Shown here one piece after another: positions 34,098 through 42,913 of a DNA stretch of 64,000 nucleotides. The first letter of the stretch is position 1. Every line of letters starts with the position of its first letter. The translations under genes were made by a program, and so were the position numbers. A model generated the notes under the pieces. The model made no database searches, had not been told where the DNA came from, and worked only from the letters and a program-made list of their open reading frames with translations. This stretch comes from Empedobacter brevis_A (GTDB taxonomy: Bacteria > Bacteroidota > Bacteroidia > Flavobacteriales > Weeksellaceae), in the NCBI RefSeq assembly GCF_965118635.1, contig NZ_CBCPHV010000008.1, forward strand, positions 1-64,000, written 5' to 3'.

Positions 34098-37000
34098 ATG
34101 AAAAAGATATTTTACTTTTTGCTGTTGATGATTAGCGGGTTTGTTTGGGGGCAAATTAATCAGTTTAATAATTTGTGTTCAAATAATACTAATTTGACTT
34201 TTACGGGAGATTTTAACACGAAAAAATTTAGAACACCTTCAAATTCTAGTTGTAATAAAGATGATTCGGATATTTATAAAAGTATAAATTACTATAAGGT
34301 AACTAGTGGAGGTAGTTTTGAATTTGATTATGATTTTACATCAGGAAGTCCTGTAAATTTTCATGTTTGGGTTTTATCAGAATCAGAAATACAAGATTTT
34401 TTCTCAGATACTGCAACAAAAAATGCTTCTATACGACATTCTTATAGTTCAACAGGTTCAAGGAGAGGATTGTTTAAGGAAGCTACAGATGAATGTGAGT
34501 ATTATGATGAAAAAAATGATCATGCAGATGGTAAATTAAAACCAATCAATGTTACAGCTGGGCAATATATAGTTATTGGGTTTGTAACGAGAGATGCAAA
34601 TGCAAAAATAAATAATGTAATTAGAGGAGGAACAGCTCAAGTTTGTGAACCTGAGCCAGGAGGAGGAGTAATTCCAGATTTTAATAATTTATGTTTCGGA
34701 GAGCAAGCTACATACAAGCAAGTTGTTGATGCTGTAAAAACAAATTCTAATCTAAGTGACATTAAATTATATACAGATAATACATTTAGTAATTTAATAG
34801 ATGATCCATCAACAATTTTTAATACAAATACAATCCTATATGCACAAGTACGTGATGATGCGGGAAGTCTAAAATTTATTTATACAATTCCGATAGTTTT
34901 TAAATCGATTATTTACTATAATTTAATAGAAGCAAAAGAAGAATTTTGTAGCTCTGATAAAACTTTTTCAAAAGAACAATTAATCTATAAAGTTTCTCCA
35001 ACAATTGCTTCTGACAAATATTCGGATTACGAAGTATATTTAAATAATGTAAAAGTAGAAGCTCCTATTGTTTTACAAAATGAAACCATATACAGTGTTA
35101 AATTAAGTTATATTGGTACGGAATTTTGTCCAATAACACCATTTTCTGAATCAGTCAATTTTGAATTAAAAAATTCAAATCCAACTTTAGAAACTGGTAA
35201 ATCAGCAGAAGTTTGTAATTCAGAAACTTTATCAGAAGCTGATATTTTATTAGCTCTAGGAGTTGATGCGACTAGTTATAAATTAGTGAATATGCCAGCT
35301 ACACCTTACGATTTTGAAGGAAATGAAGCAAAGTTTAAAGTTCAGATTGTAGATAAAGTAAATGAAAATTGTAAAAGTAATATTGTAGATTTTAAAGTCA
35401 TTAGAAAACCTAATATTGTACTTAATAGTTTACCAAATTTTGAAAAATGTAGAAGTGAATTCTCATTTTTTGATTTTCGAGATAAAATAGATGAAGTAAA
35501 AAACTTTGATTCTAATATTAATTTAACCATTAATTACAATGGAATAAATTACACAGAAACTCAATTACAGAGTTTATATGATTTAATTTTAGGAACAACT
35601 GATAAAACAAATTTTAATTTATTAATTACAGGTAATCAAATTGGTTTTTGTGAGTTAACAGTACCATTAACAATAATATTAAATAAGTCTTCTGTTCCAA
35701 GAAAATCGTTTGATGTTTTATTGAGTCCAGGCTGTTTAGGTGTTACTCAAGATTATACTTTTTCAGTAGTCGAAATAAAAGAACATATTAAAGGATATTT
35801 AGGATTTACAAATATTTCGGATTTTGAAATTTTGAATTCAGATGCAACATCATTTCAACCTGTAAATGTGTTAGCGAATTCTAATAAAACCTTAATTTTT
35901 AAAATTAGAAACAAATCAGAAACTTGTTTATCAGAAGAAATGTATTTGATCGTAGAAACAGTCAACAAACCAAATGTTAATGATAAGACTTATTCAACTA
36001 AATTCTGCGAAGGAGAAATCTTAACAATTAATGATGATTTATTGAAAAATTACTTTGGTCCAAATGTTTTTGATTATAAAATATTCATTGAAGGAGTAGA
36101 ATATATAGAAGGAAATCCAATTCAAAAAAGATTAAATACTTTTTTGAATATTTCAATTGAGTTCAAAAATAGATTAAGTGAATCGTGTTCAACAATTGTG
36201 AATTTAACGATCAATAAAAAACCAGATTTAATAGTTGATATTGCAGCTTTAGAAAGCTACACAAAAGATAATCCAATTATTTATTGTGAAGAGAATAATC
36301 ATGATGCTAAAAATGAAATAAATCGTGTCATTGATTACATTAAAAATTATTACAGAATACAATATCCTAATCTGGATGCGAAATCTTCGGATGGTGAAAT
36401 TTTGGCTCAATTCAATTCAGATAAAGGAGAAGTTATAGTCGATTTCGAAGATCCTAATTTTTGTGGAATAGCTTCAATAAAATTCTTTTATCAAAAAAAT
36501 ACTTTGCCAGCGTTTGATATTCCAACTTCAGCAGAAGTTTGTACAGATACAAAGTATATTCTAGATTTTGAAGAATTAGCTAAAGAGAAAGGATTGAATG
36601 TTGATGATTATAATTTTGTAGTAAATGGAATTGATAAAAATCAAATTTCAACTTATAAATACGAATTAGGCGTTGGAGATCACACGATTACAATTAGTAA
36701 TAAAGATTCAGGTTGTCCGAAAGTATTTAATTTGAACTTAAAAAGTTCAGAACTACCAGCTATTGATAAGATTAAAATCAATGAAAAAAGCGTAATTGTT
36801 TTAACAAAAACAAAAGGGAAATTAGAATATGCGTTGTTTGATTCTACAGGGAAAGTAATTGTTGATTGGCAAAAGAACAATGAATTAATAATTCCAGATA
36901 ATATTCTTGATAATGATTTTACAGTAAAAGTAAGATTGAATAATTGTGGTATTAAAGAACGTAAAAACGTTATTTATCTTGCGTTACCAAATGTTGTAAC

Positions 37001-37277
37001 GCCAAATAATGATGGTTATAATGATGTTTGGCAACCAATGATAAAGGATGGTAAAGTTAACGATACATTAAATTCGTACAAATTGATTATTTTTGACCGT
37101 TACGGGAAAACTATTTTATCTCAAGAAGGCACAAATATTATCAAATGGGATGGAACGCTTAATGGGCAAGCTGTACCAGACGGAACTTATTGGTATTTAT
37201 TAGAATTTTCAAAACAATCAGATGATATGCAAGTTCAATATTCTGGTAGTATATTAGTTAAACGTAAAATCAAATAA
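34098..37277 (+). CDS. T9SS type B cargo, large gliding-motility-associated surface protein
   Basis: This 1059-residue surface protein is exported by Sec (signal peptide 'FYFLLLMISGFVWGQ') and then by the type IX secretion system. The last 90 residues are the type B sorting domain (CHU_C): 'VVTPNNDGYNDVWQP', 'LIIFDRYGKTIL', 'WDGTLNGQAVPDGTYWYLLE'. Between lies a long array of beta-rich segments, each with paired cysteines spaced as in repeats like 'EEFCSSDKTFSKEQL' and 'AEVCNSETLSEADIL', suggesting disulfide-bonded Ig-like modules. No catalytic motif is seen; an adhesin or matrix role is inferred. The PorP/SprF gene follows 16 bases later. Confidence 0.9.
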   Translation: MKKIFYFLLLMISGFVWGQINQFNNLCSNNTNLTFTGDFNTKKFRTPSNSSCNKDDSDIYKSINYYKVTSGGSFEFDYDFTSGSPVNFHVWVLSESEIQDFFSDTATKNASIRHSYSSTGSRRGLFKEATDECEYYDEKNDHADGKLKPINVTAGQYIVIGFVTRDANAKINNVIRGGTAQVCEPEPGGGVIPDFNNLCFGEQATYKQVVDAVKTNSNLSDIKLYTDNTFSNLIDDPSTIFNTNTILYAQVRDDAGSLKFIYTIPIVFKSIIYYNLIEAKEEFCSSDKTFSKEQLIYKVSPTIASDKYSDYEVYLNNVKVEAPIVLQNETIYSVKLSYIGTEFCPITPFSESVNFELKNSNPTLETGKSAEVCNSETLSEADILLALGVDATSYKLVNMPATPYDFEGNEAKFKVQIVDKVNENCKSNIVDFKVIRKPNIVLNSLPNFEKCRSEFSFFDFRDKIDEVKNFDSNINLTINYNGINYTETQLQSLYDLILGTTDKTNFNLLITGNQIGFCELTVPLTIILNKSSVPRKSFDVLLSPGCLGVTQDYTFSVVEIKEHIKGYLGFTNISDFEILNSDATSFQPVNVLANSNKTLIFKIRNKSETCLSEEMYLIVETVNKPNVNDKTYSTKFCEGEILTINDDLLKNYFGPNVFDYKIFIEGVEYIEGNPIQKRLNTFLNISIEFKNRLSESCSTIVNLTINKKPDLIVDIAALESYTKDNPIIYCEENNHDAKNEINRVIDYIKNYYRIQYPNLDAKSSDGEILAQFNSDKGEVIVDFEDPNFCGIASIKFFYQKNTLPAFDIPTSAEVCTDTKYILDFEELAKEKGLNVDDYNFVVNGIDKNQISTYKYELGVGDHTITISNKDSGCPKVFNLNLKSSELPAIDKIKINEKSVIVLTKTKGKLEYALFDSTGKVIVDWQKNNELIIPDNILDNDFTVKVRLNNCGIKERKNVIYLALPNVVTPNNDGYNDVWQPMIKDGKVNDTLNSYKLIIFDRYGKTILSQEGTNIIKWDGTLNGQAVPDGTYWYLLEFSKQSDDMQVQYSGSILVKRKIK

Positions 37278-37293
37278 TTGATTAAACACATTT

Positions 37294-38253
37294 ATGAAAA
37301 AATTATCACTATTTATATTCACTTTATTTTCAATAACAAAAGTTGACGCACAGCAAGGATTACCATTTTACAACCATTATTTGGTGAGTGATAAAATGTT
37401 GATTAATCCATCTTATGCCGGACAAGATCCAAATGTGATTTCTATAACAGGAACACATCGTAATCAATGGGACGATTTGCCCGATAGTCCAAGTACACAA
37501 ACTGTAAGTGCGCACGGAATTATTGTAGATCGATTGGCATTAGGAATGCAGTTTTTTAACGATAGAAATGGAGCTGTTAAAATGACTGGCTTCGGAATTA
37601 ATGCAGCCTATCATATTCCAATTGATGACAGAAGTTATGACGGTGACGAAATAAATGTTTTCTCTTTTGGAGTTGGCGCTTCAAACGTTTCTCAACGTTT
37701 TGATTATTCCAAAATTATAGCAGAAGATCCAAACGATCCTGCTTTGCAAGAAGATAAATATTCTACTTTTTTTGCCAATGTCGGATTGTCTTTTAAATAT
37801 GCAGGTTTCTTTGGTGGAGTTTCTGTTTTGGATATTCCTTTAAGTCAGAATGTGTATTATGTTAATAATATAGAACCTTTGCCAACGTGGTATTATTTCA
37901 ATGTTGGATATAAATGGAATGTTGCTGACGGAATTGCATTAGAACCTTCTTTGGTTTATAACTTGAATTCAATTTCAGAACGTCATTTAGATATCAATTT
38001 GATGTCGCATATTGGTTTTGGTGACAATAATCAAGGTGTGGATATTGGAGTAGGATACAAGCAAGGAATGGATTCTAAGAATAGTAATCCGTTGTTTATT
38101 TCTCCAATCCTAAAGTTTAAAGTAGGTTCTTTAAAAGCTGGAATTTCCTACGATATTGGTTTATCAGATTATCAAGTTGATGGCAGAAAAAATGGAATGT
38201 TATTTAGTTTAGGTTTTGATTTACAAAATCCTTGGGGAGCAAGATTTTATTAA
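37294..38253 (+). CDS. PorP/SprF family type IX secretion membrane protein
   Basis: A 319-residue outer-membrane beta-barrel protein with signal peptide ('LFIFTLFSITKVDAQQ'). The mature start 'GLPFYNHYLVSDKMLINPSYAG' is diagnostic of the PorP/SprF family, and the end 'SYDIGLSDY' and 'GMLFSLGFDLQNPWG' fits the barrel closure. In Flavobacterium johnsoniae SprF is needed to move the adhesin SprB; paralogues sit beside individual type B cargo genes. Here it lies 16 bases after such a gene, so it probably serves that cargo specifically. Confidence 0.94.
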   Translation: MKKLSLFIFTLFSITKVDAQQGLPFYNHYLVSDKMLINPSYAGQDPNVISITGTHRNQWDDLPDSPSTQTVSAHGIIVDRLALGMQFFNDRNGAVKMTGFGINAAYHIPIDDRSYDGDEINVFSFGVGASNVSQRFDYSKIIAEDPNDPALQEDKYSTFFANVGLSFKYAGFFGGVSVLDIPLSQNVYYVNNIEPLPTWYYFNVGYKWNVADGIALEPSLVYNLNSISERHLDINLMSHIGFGDNNQGVDIGVGYKQGMDSKNSNPLFISPILKFKVGSLKAGISYDIGLSDYQVDGRKNGMLFSLGFDLQNPWGARFY

Positions 38254-38274
38254 ATTAAAATATTAATCTTTGAT

Positions 38275-38303
38275 AAAAAAACCTTCCATTTCGGAAGGTT
38301 TTT
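38275..38303. terminator. Shared terminator, PorP/SprF gene / PstS-like gene
   Basis: An 11-bp or longer stem (38277-38287 with 38293-38303), 5-base loop, A and T flanks. It closes the plus-strand T9SS pair and lies just past the stop of the minus-strand lipoprotein gene. Confidence 0.88.
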
Positions 38304-38306
38304 GTT

Positions 38307-39248
38307 TTATTGTAAAGGTTTGTCCAGATTATTAATCTGAACTTCACGTTTGTAAATATAATAAGGTTGAAGGCTTTCACGTGTTACAATTTTTTGTCCA
38401 CGTTGCGAACCTGCAAACCTTGTGAAACCAGCTCCAATTCCGAAACCGACTTCGTTTTTCAGAATATAAATTTGACGATAAAAAGGATAAACACCATATT
38501 TCAGATTTGGAATAGTTGGCAATGCTAAATTTCCTTTATCATCAGCAATAGATAATATTTTTACCTTTTTTAGATGTTCTTCAACTTTCGGATTCCCTTT
38601 ATCACTCAAAATATTCAATCCAATAATTCCGATTGCATTTTTGTCTTTTTGTACAAAATCAATCACTTTTTCTGCATCGCCCATTGCCGTTACTTTTGCA
38701 CCATTTGCACCAGATAATTTTAGTTTTTCATTAACTGTATTATAATTAGCAGAATTTGGATGATCGTAAACAAAAGTTATTTTCGGATCTTTTTTGTACA
38801 AATTATCCTTAATATCATTCATTGTTATAGAATTGATTGGATTATCAATAGAAGTAATAAAAACTGTGGCATCCAAAGCAATAACAGATGAGATATATTT
38901 TGTAGTTGTTTTATTGAATAAATGTTGTTGTTGCGCTTTTGTTAATGGTTTGCTCACCATCAAAACTGGAATTTTACCTTCGTAAAAATCTTTGATTGCT
39001 TTTTCTTCAATTTCTTCGTTAATCGTAATTTTTACATCAGGATAATCAACCATATACATATCTGCCAACGATGTTGCCAAATTCTTAAAACTTGGATCGA
39101 CAGTCATTGTAAGATTTCCGTATTCATGTAAAGCACGTTTTACAGCAGTTTTTTGTGCTGCTTTTGTTTGTTTTTCTTTGTCTTTACAACTAAAAGTAGA
39201 AAAAAGAAGAAGAGCTGAAAGTGAAAGTAAACTAATTTTTTTGATCAT
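38307..39248 (-). CDS. PstS-like substrate-binding lipoprotein
   Basis: The signal 'LSALLLFSTFSC' carries a lipobox cysteine at about residue 21. The mature protein of about 290 residues has the PBP-like layout of phosphate-binding proteins ('GNLTMTVDPSFKNLATSLAD', then 'VLMVSKPLTKAQQ', and near the end 'KYGVYPFYRQIYILKN' with 'FTRFAGSQRGQKIV'). No pstCAB permease genes are next to it; instead a 64-residue membrane protein overlaps its start and tonB lies upstream. Phosphate is therefore only a family-based guess, and a role with TonB-dependent uptake is possible. Confidence 0.85.
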   Translation of the reverse strand: MIKKISLLSLSALLLFSTFSCKDKEKQTKAAQKTAVKRALHEYGNLTMTVDPSFKNLATSLADMYMVDYPDVKITINEEIEEKAIKDFYEGKIPVLMVSKPLTKAQQQHLFNKTTTKYISSVIALDATVFITSIDNPINSITMNDIKDNLYKKDPKITFVYDHPNSANYNTVNEKLKLSGANGAKVTAMGDAEKVIDFVQKDKNAIGIIGLNILSDKGNPKVEEHLKKVKILSIADDKGNLALPTIPNLKYGVYPFYRQIYILKNEVGFGIGAGFTRFAGSQRGQKIVTRESLQPYYIYKREVQINNLDKPLQ

Positions 39249-39426
39249 TTTTATAAGATTTTATACCGCGATAAACTCGAAAAGCGCCATAAACAATAAA
39301 TAAAATACCTAGCAACATCGCTTTTGTTTCATCTAATTTGATGATAAAAAACTGATATTTCCAAGTAAAAATTCCGATCAAAAAATAACCGAAACCAATC
39401 AATCCGTAAACAATATTCTTATTCAT
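39232..39426 (-). CDS. Small two-helix membrane protein
   Basis: This 64-residue protein has two hydrophobic segments (about 4-24 and 35-52) and a basic C-terminus ('YRGIKSYKNDQKN'). I do not recognise a named family. It is probably real: its end overlaps the start of the PstS-like lipoprotein gene by 17 bases in another frame, a common sign of translational coupling, and it starts at a normal ATG. It probably sits in the inner membrane. Bases 39427-39607, between it and tonB, hold no gene I can support. Confidence 0.7.
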   Translation of the reverse strand: MNKNIVYGLIGFGYFLIGIFTWKYQFFIIKLDETKAMLLGILFIVYGAFRVYRGIKSYKNDQKN

Positions 39427-39607
39427 AATTCGCGACGAAGTTACAATTTTATTGTGTTAAGATTGACTTAAAACTTAAATTTTATACGACAAATATGCAT
39501 TTATTGGCAACTATTTTTGAATAGATATTCAATTTCTTAAATCATAAGAAACCATCACACTCAAAAAAATGAATGCAATGGTTTCAGAAAGAAAAGTATT
39601 TTAAATA

Positions 39608-40558
39608 TTATTCGGCAAGCTGAAATTTTACAGGAATAGAAAAAATTAAATTTGCTTCAGAACCATCTTCTAATTTTGCAGGTGTTATTTTTTTACCTCT
39701 TCTTAGAATTTGTTTATTGATTCGTTCTAAGGCAGATTTTGCTTCTTTTCCTAAATCTTGGTTACTTCCACTTAGCGGTTTTACTTGCGAGATTTCTCCA
39801 TTTTTATTCACGATAAATTGCATCTTAGCAACTGCCGAACCAATGTTATTACGAGAAGCTGTTTCAGCAAAATCACTTAATTCTCCTCCTAATTCTTTCG
39901 AAATTTTATCGCTCATACATTTTGTCAAAGCAGCATTTCCTTTTTTGCTTTCACTTTCACATCCTGGATAAATAGCCATTATCGCAGCATTCTTAGCTGT
40001 GATTGTTGCGTTAGAATTAATAACAAGTTTTACTTCTTTTGGTCCTTCAGGTACTTTTGTGTTTGCTTGGCCAACTTTATTTCCTGTATCACTTACTTCT
40101 CCACCACCAACTTGTCCAGTAGAAGCAATTCCTTCTCTATTTTCTGTTCCAAGATCTACTTTTTCTAGTTCCTTAACAGATTTTATTGTTTCTTCAATTT
40201 CTGGATTTTCTTTTGGAGTTGGAATGATATGTTTCGCTTGATCTGTCTTCGCTTGAATTGTTTTTTCTTCCTTCGGTGTATCTTCTTTTGGCGGGATTAC
40301 TTCTTCTTTTTTCTTTTCAGGAGGAATTTCTGGAATAAAAACAGGACAAGCTATTACACCATCATCTCCTTTTGTTATATCATTATTCATGGTTCTGTTA
40401 TTTGCATAAATAGTTCCACCAGTAATTAATGCAACAATACCAATCCCTACAAAAAGAGATTTCATCAAATCATGGCTTACAACTTGTCTCAGTTGATAAG
40501 CACCATATTCTTTATTTCGATTTTCGAAAAGAATGTCTAAAAAAGCTTTGTTACTCAT
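39608..40558 (-). CDS. tonB: Energy transducer TonB
   Basis: TonB passes proton-motive-force energy from ExbBD to outer-membrane receptors. Residues 1-30 carry the Bacteroidota N-terminus ('LFENRNKEYGAYQLRQ'), followed by one transmembrane helix (about 33-53), a Pro/Glu/Lys-rich periplasmic spacer (about 70-150), a Gly/Val stretch and the C-terminal TonB domain ('QFIVNKNGEISQVKPLSG'). The ORF is open upstream, but the ATG at 40558 gives the family's usual 'MSNKAFLD' start. ExbB and ExbD are not adjacent. A cysteine-cluster protein is divergently encoded 121 bases away. Confidence 0.92.
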   Translation of the reverse strand: MSNKAFLDILFENRNKEYGAYQLRQVVSHDLMKSLFVGIGIVALITGGTIYANNRTMNNDITKGDDGVIACPVFIPEIPPEKKKEEVIPPKEDTPKEEKTIQAKTDQAKHIIPTPKENPEIEETIKSVKELEKVDLGTENREGIASTGQVGGGEVSDTGNKVGQANTKVPEGPKEVKLVINSNATITAKNAAIMAIYPGCESESKKGNAALTKCMSDKISKELGGELSDFAETASRNNIGSAVAKMQFIVNKNGEISQVKPLSGSNQDLGKEAKSALERINKQILRRGKKITPAKLEDGSEANLIFSIPVKFQLAE

Positions 40559-40679
40559 ATCAATATAATTTAAGGTTAATGAATCTTTTTTCTTTATAGA
40601 TTCATCTTTTTGCAAAAAGGTTGGTTGAGGTTTGATAAATTTTCGAAAAAAGTTTAATTTTATTGAAAAGTAGATTTTT

Positions 40680-41342
40680 ATGCAGCTACAAATTAATAAA
40701 AAATGTAATCAGAATTGGGACGAAATGAAGGATGCAGATTCGCAACAAAAGTTTTGTGATGTTTGTTCGAAATGTGTTCACGATTTGGATCATTATTCAT
40801 TCAAAGAATTAAAAAGTTTTCTGAATGATAATCCTGCTGTTTGTGTAAAAATTAAAACCAGAAATTTAGAACAATTTAATTCATACGAAGCTTCAAAATC
40901 TATTTCTAATCAATCCAAAAGATGGTTACAACTTTCATCTTTAGTTGGATTTTTAAGTTTTTCAACTATCACAAAAGCACAAATCGAAAATGATTCGATT
41001 GTTATTCATGTAATTGTTATTGATAGTTATGGTTTTCTAGCTGCTGATGCTGAGGTTAATTTAAAAAATTCTAATCAAATTGTTTATACAGATGAAAATG
41101 GAAAATTTGAGTTAAAAGCTTTAAAAAATCAATCTAATTATGAGATTGAGTATTCTTATCTGGGAGATGAAAAACAATTGTTTGTAACTGAAGACCCTAC
41201 ATTTTGTAGGATTATTTTAAATGAAAATGAAATGAATAATTTAGTAGAAGTTGGTTTAAGTGTTTATAAGAAGACAACTTTTTTGGATAAAACATTAAGA
41301 ACAATCTTTTGGCCATTTCGACAAATTGGAAAGCTTTTTTAA
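40680..41342 (+). CDS. Membrane protein with N-terminal cysteine cluster and carboxypeptidase-regulatory-like domain
   Basis: The function is not known. The N-terminal 55 residues hold C9, W13, C26, C29, C32, H34 and C55, in the order CNQNWDEM then 'FCDVCSKCVHDL', a pattern I recall at the start of various Bacteroidota proteins and that could bind metal. A hydrophobic stretch (about 84-102) ending 'ITKAQ' acts as an anchor or internal signal. Beyond it is a beta-sandwich like the carboxypeptidase regulatory domain ('SYGFLAADAEVNLKNSNQ', 'TDENGKFELKAL'). The predicted topology puts the cysteine cluster in the cytoplasm and the sandwich in the periplasm. It is divergent from tonB. Confidence 0.8.
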   Translation: MQLQINKKCNQNWDEMKDADSQQKFCDVCSKCVHDLDHYSFKELKSFLNDNPAVCVKIKTRNLEQFNSYEASKSISNQSKRWLQLSSLVGFLSFSTITKAQIENDSIVIHVIVIDSYGFLAADAEVNLKNSNQIVYTDENGKFELKALKNQSNYEIEYSYLGDEKQLFVTEDPTFCRIILNENEMNNLVEVGLSVYKKTTFLDKTLRTIFWPFRQIGKLF

Positions 41343-41401
41343 TTCATCCATATGTTTTTCATCATCCTTCTCAATTAATTCGAATAAACTTCGCGTTTCA
41401 A

Positions 41402-41433
41402 TTGGTGCATTTCATTGATTAAGTTTATCTTTG
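41402..41433 (+). promoter_or_regulatory. trpS: Two-part promoter of trpS
   Basis: TTG (41402-41404), 21 bases, then TATCTTTG (41426-41433), 21 bases before the ATG at 41455. This is a full Bacteroidota promoter. The alternative TTG start at 41431 lies in the box and is rejected. Confidence 0.65.
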
Positions 41434-41454
41434 TTGCTTAAAAATTTTAAACAA

Positions 41455-42429
41455 ATGCCAAGAATACTTACAGGAGTTCAAGCTACTGGAACTCCGCACT
41501 TAGGAAATATTTTAGGAGCAATTTCTCCCGCAATCGAATTAACGGAGAAAGAAGGAAATGATTCTTTCATTTTTATTGCTGATTTACATGCTTTAACGCA
41601 AATTAAAGATGCGGAAGTGTTAAAACAAAATACGTACGAAGTGGCTGCAACTTGGCTGGCATTAGGTTTAGATCCTTCGAAAGTAGTTTTTTATCGTCAA
41701 TCTGATGTAACTGAAACAACAGAATTAACATGGTATTTATTAAACTTCTTTCCATTTCAACGTCTTACTTTAGCGCATTCTTTCAAAGATAAAGCAGATT
41801 ATTTAGCAGATGTAAATGCAGGATTATTTACCTATCCAATCTTAATGGCTGCGGATATTTTATTGTATGATGCAGAAGTTGTACCAGTTGGTAAAGATCA
41901 ATTACAACATTTAGAAATTACTCGCAGTGTTGCAGAAAAATTCAATCACCAAATGGGAGAAACATTTGTTTTACCACAAGCTGCAATTGATGAAAATATT
42001 ATGTTGATTCCTGGTACAGATGGAAACAAAATGTCAAAATCAAGAAATAATTTCATCAATATTTTCTTGCCAGAAAAACAATTGCGCAAGCAAGTAATGT
42101 CAATCGAAACAGATTCAACACCTTTAGAAGAGCCAAAAAAACCAGATACGGACAATGTTTTTGCGTTATACAAATTATTAGCAACTCCAGAACAAATAGA
42201 GGAAATGCGTCAAAATTATTTGAAAGGAGGTTATGGTTATGGACATGCAAAACAAGCTTTATTCGAATTGATTTTAGAAAAATACGCAACAGCAAGAACT
42301 CGTTTTGATGAATTGATGAATGATAAAGCAACGCTAGATGCATTTTTAGAAAATGGAGCTTTAAAAGCAAGAGAAGTAGCACAAAAAGTATTAAAAAGAA
42401 CAAGAACAAAATTAGGTTTAAAAGCTTAA
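41455..42429 (+). CDS. trpS: Tryptophanyl-tRNA synthetase
   Basis: TrpRS charges tRNA-Trp. This is a class I synthetase of 324 residues with a HIGH-like motif 'TGTPHLGNILGA' at residues about 9-20 and the KMSKS loop 'GNKMSKSRNN' (about 193-202). Other conserved pieces are 'FIFIADLHALTQI' and 'VGKDQLQHLEITRSVAEKFN'. It starts at the ATG at 41455 behind a clear promoter. No Trp attenuator or T-box is seen in the short leader. It is followed by a 153-base gap before the suf operon. Confidence 0.98.
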   Translation: MPRILTGVQATGTPHLGNILGAISPAIELTEKEGNDSFIFIADLHALTQIKDAEVLKQNTYEVAATWLALGLDPSKVVFYRQSDVTETTELTWYLLNFFPFQRLTLAHSFKDKADYLADVNAGLFTYPILMAADILLYDAEVVPVGKDQLQHLEITRSVAEKFNHQMGETFVLPQAAIDENIMLIPGTDGNKMSKSRNNFINIFLPEKQLRKQVMSIETDSTPLEEPKKPDTDNVFALYKLLATPEQIEEMRQNYLKGGYGYGHAKQALFELILEKYATARTRFDELMNDKATLDAFLENGALKAREVAQKVLKRTRTKLGLKA

Positions 42430-42554
42430 AATAGGCTTAATTAAGTTTTATATAATCAGTTACATTTTTTCAAAAAATCTTGACTATAAATAATAAAACT
42501 TAAACCATTGTTAATATTTATATCGTTCATTATTTTAAGTCATTTTAAATTAAG

Positions 42555-42562
42555 TATCTTTG
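42555..42562 (+). promoter_or_regulatory. Candidate -7 box of the suf operon
   Basis: TATCTTTG, 20 bases before the ATG of the sufA-like gene. No -33 TTG at the right spacing and no IscR or Fur-like operator that I can recognise by eye. Confidence 0.45.
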
Positions 42563-42582
42563 TAATATAAAATTAGAGTCAA

Positions 42583-42912
42583 ATGATTAAGGTTTCAGAA
42601 TCAGCAAAAAATAAAATAATATCACTTTTACAAGAAGAAGGAACTTCTATAGAAGAATCTTTTGTTCGTGTTGGAGTAACAAGCGGAGGATGTTCAGGAT
42701 TAAACTATAATTTAGAGTTTACAAAAGAACAAAACGCAGACGATAAATTATTCGATGACAATGGCGTAAGAATTTTGGTTGACAAAAAATCGTTCTTATA
42801 CCTTGTTGGAATGACATTGGAATATTCGGGCGGATTAAACGGAAAAGGTTTTGTGTTTAATAATCCGAATGCATCGCGCACATGTGGTTGTGGTGAAAGT
42901 TTTGCAGTTTAA
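42583..42912 (+). CDS. sufA: HesB/IscA-family Fe-S assembly protein (SufA-like)
   Basis: This A-type carrier protein accepts Fe-S clusters from the SufBCD scaffold and passes them to apoproteins. The 109-residue length and the three invariant cysteines are as expected: Cys37 in 'SGGCSGLNY' and Cys101/Cys103 in 'RTCGCGESF'. It heads the suf operon, which is why I call it SufA-like; ErpA and IscA share the same motifs. A secreted unknown starts one base after its stop codon, followed by sufB. Confidence 0.93.
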   Translation: MIKVSESAKNKIISLLQEEGTSIEESFVRVGVTSGGCSGLNYNLEFTKEQNADDKLFDDNGVRILVDKKSFLYLVGMTLEYSGGLNGKGFVFNNPNASRTCGCGESFAV

Positions 42913-42913
42913 G

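Noticed and set aside
39548..39585. tonB terminator from an 8-bp inverted repeat with a 22-base loop
   Set aside because: There is no T-run after the stem on the minus strand and the loop is long, so I do not list it as a terminator.
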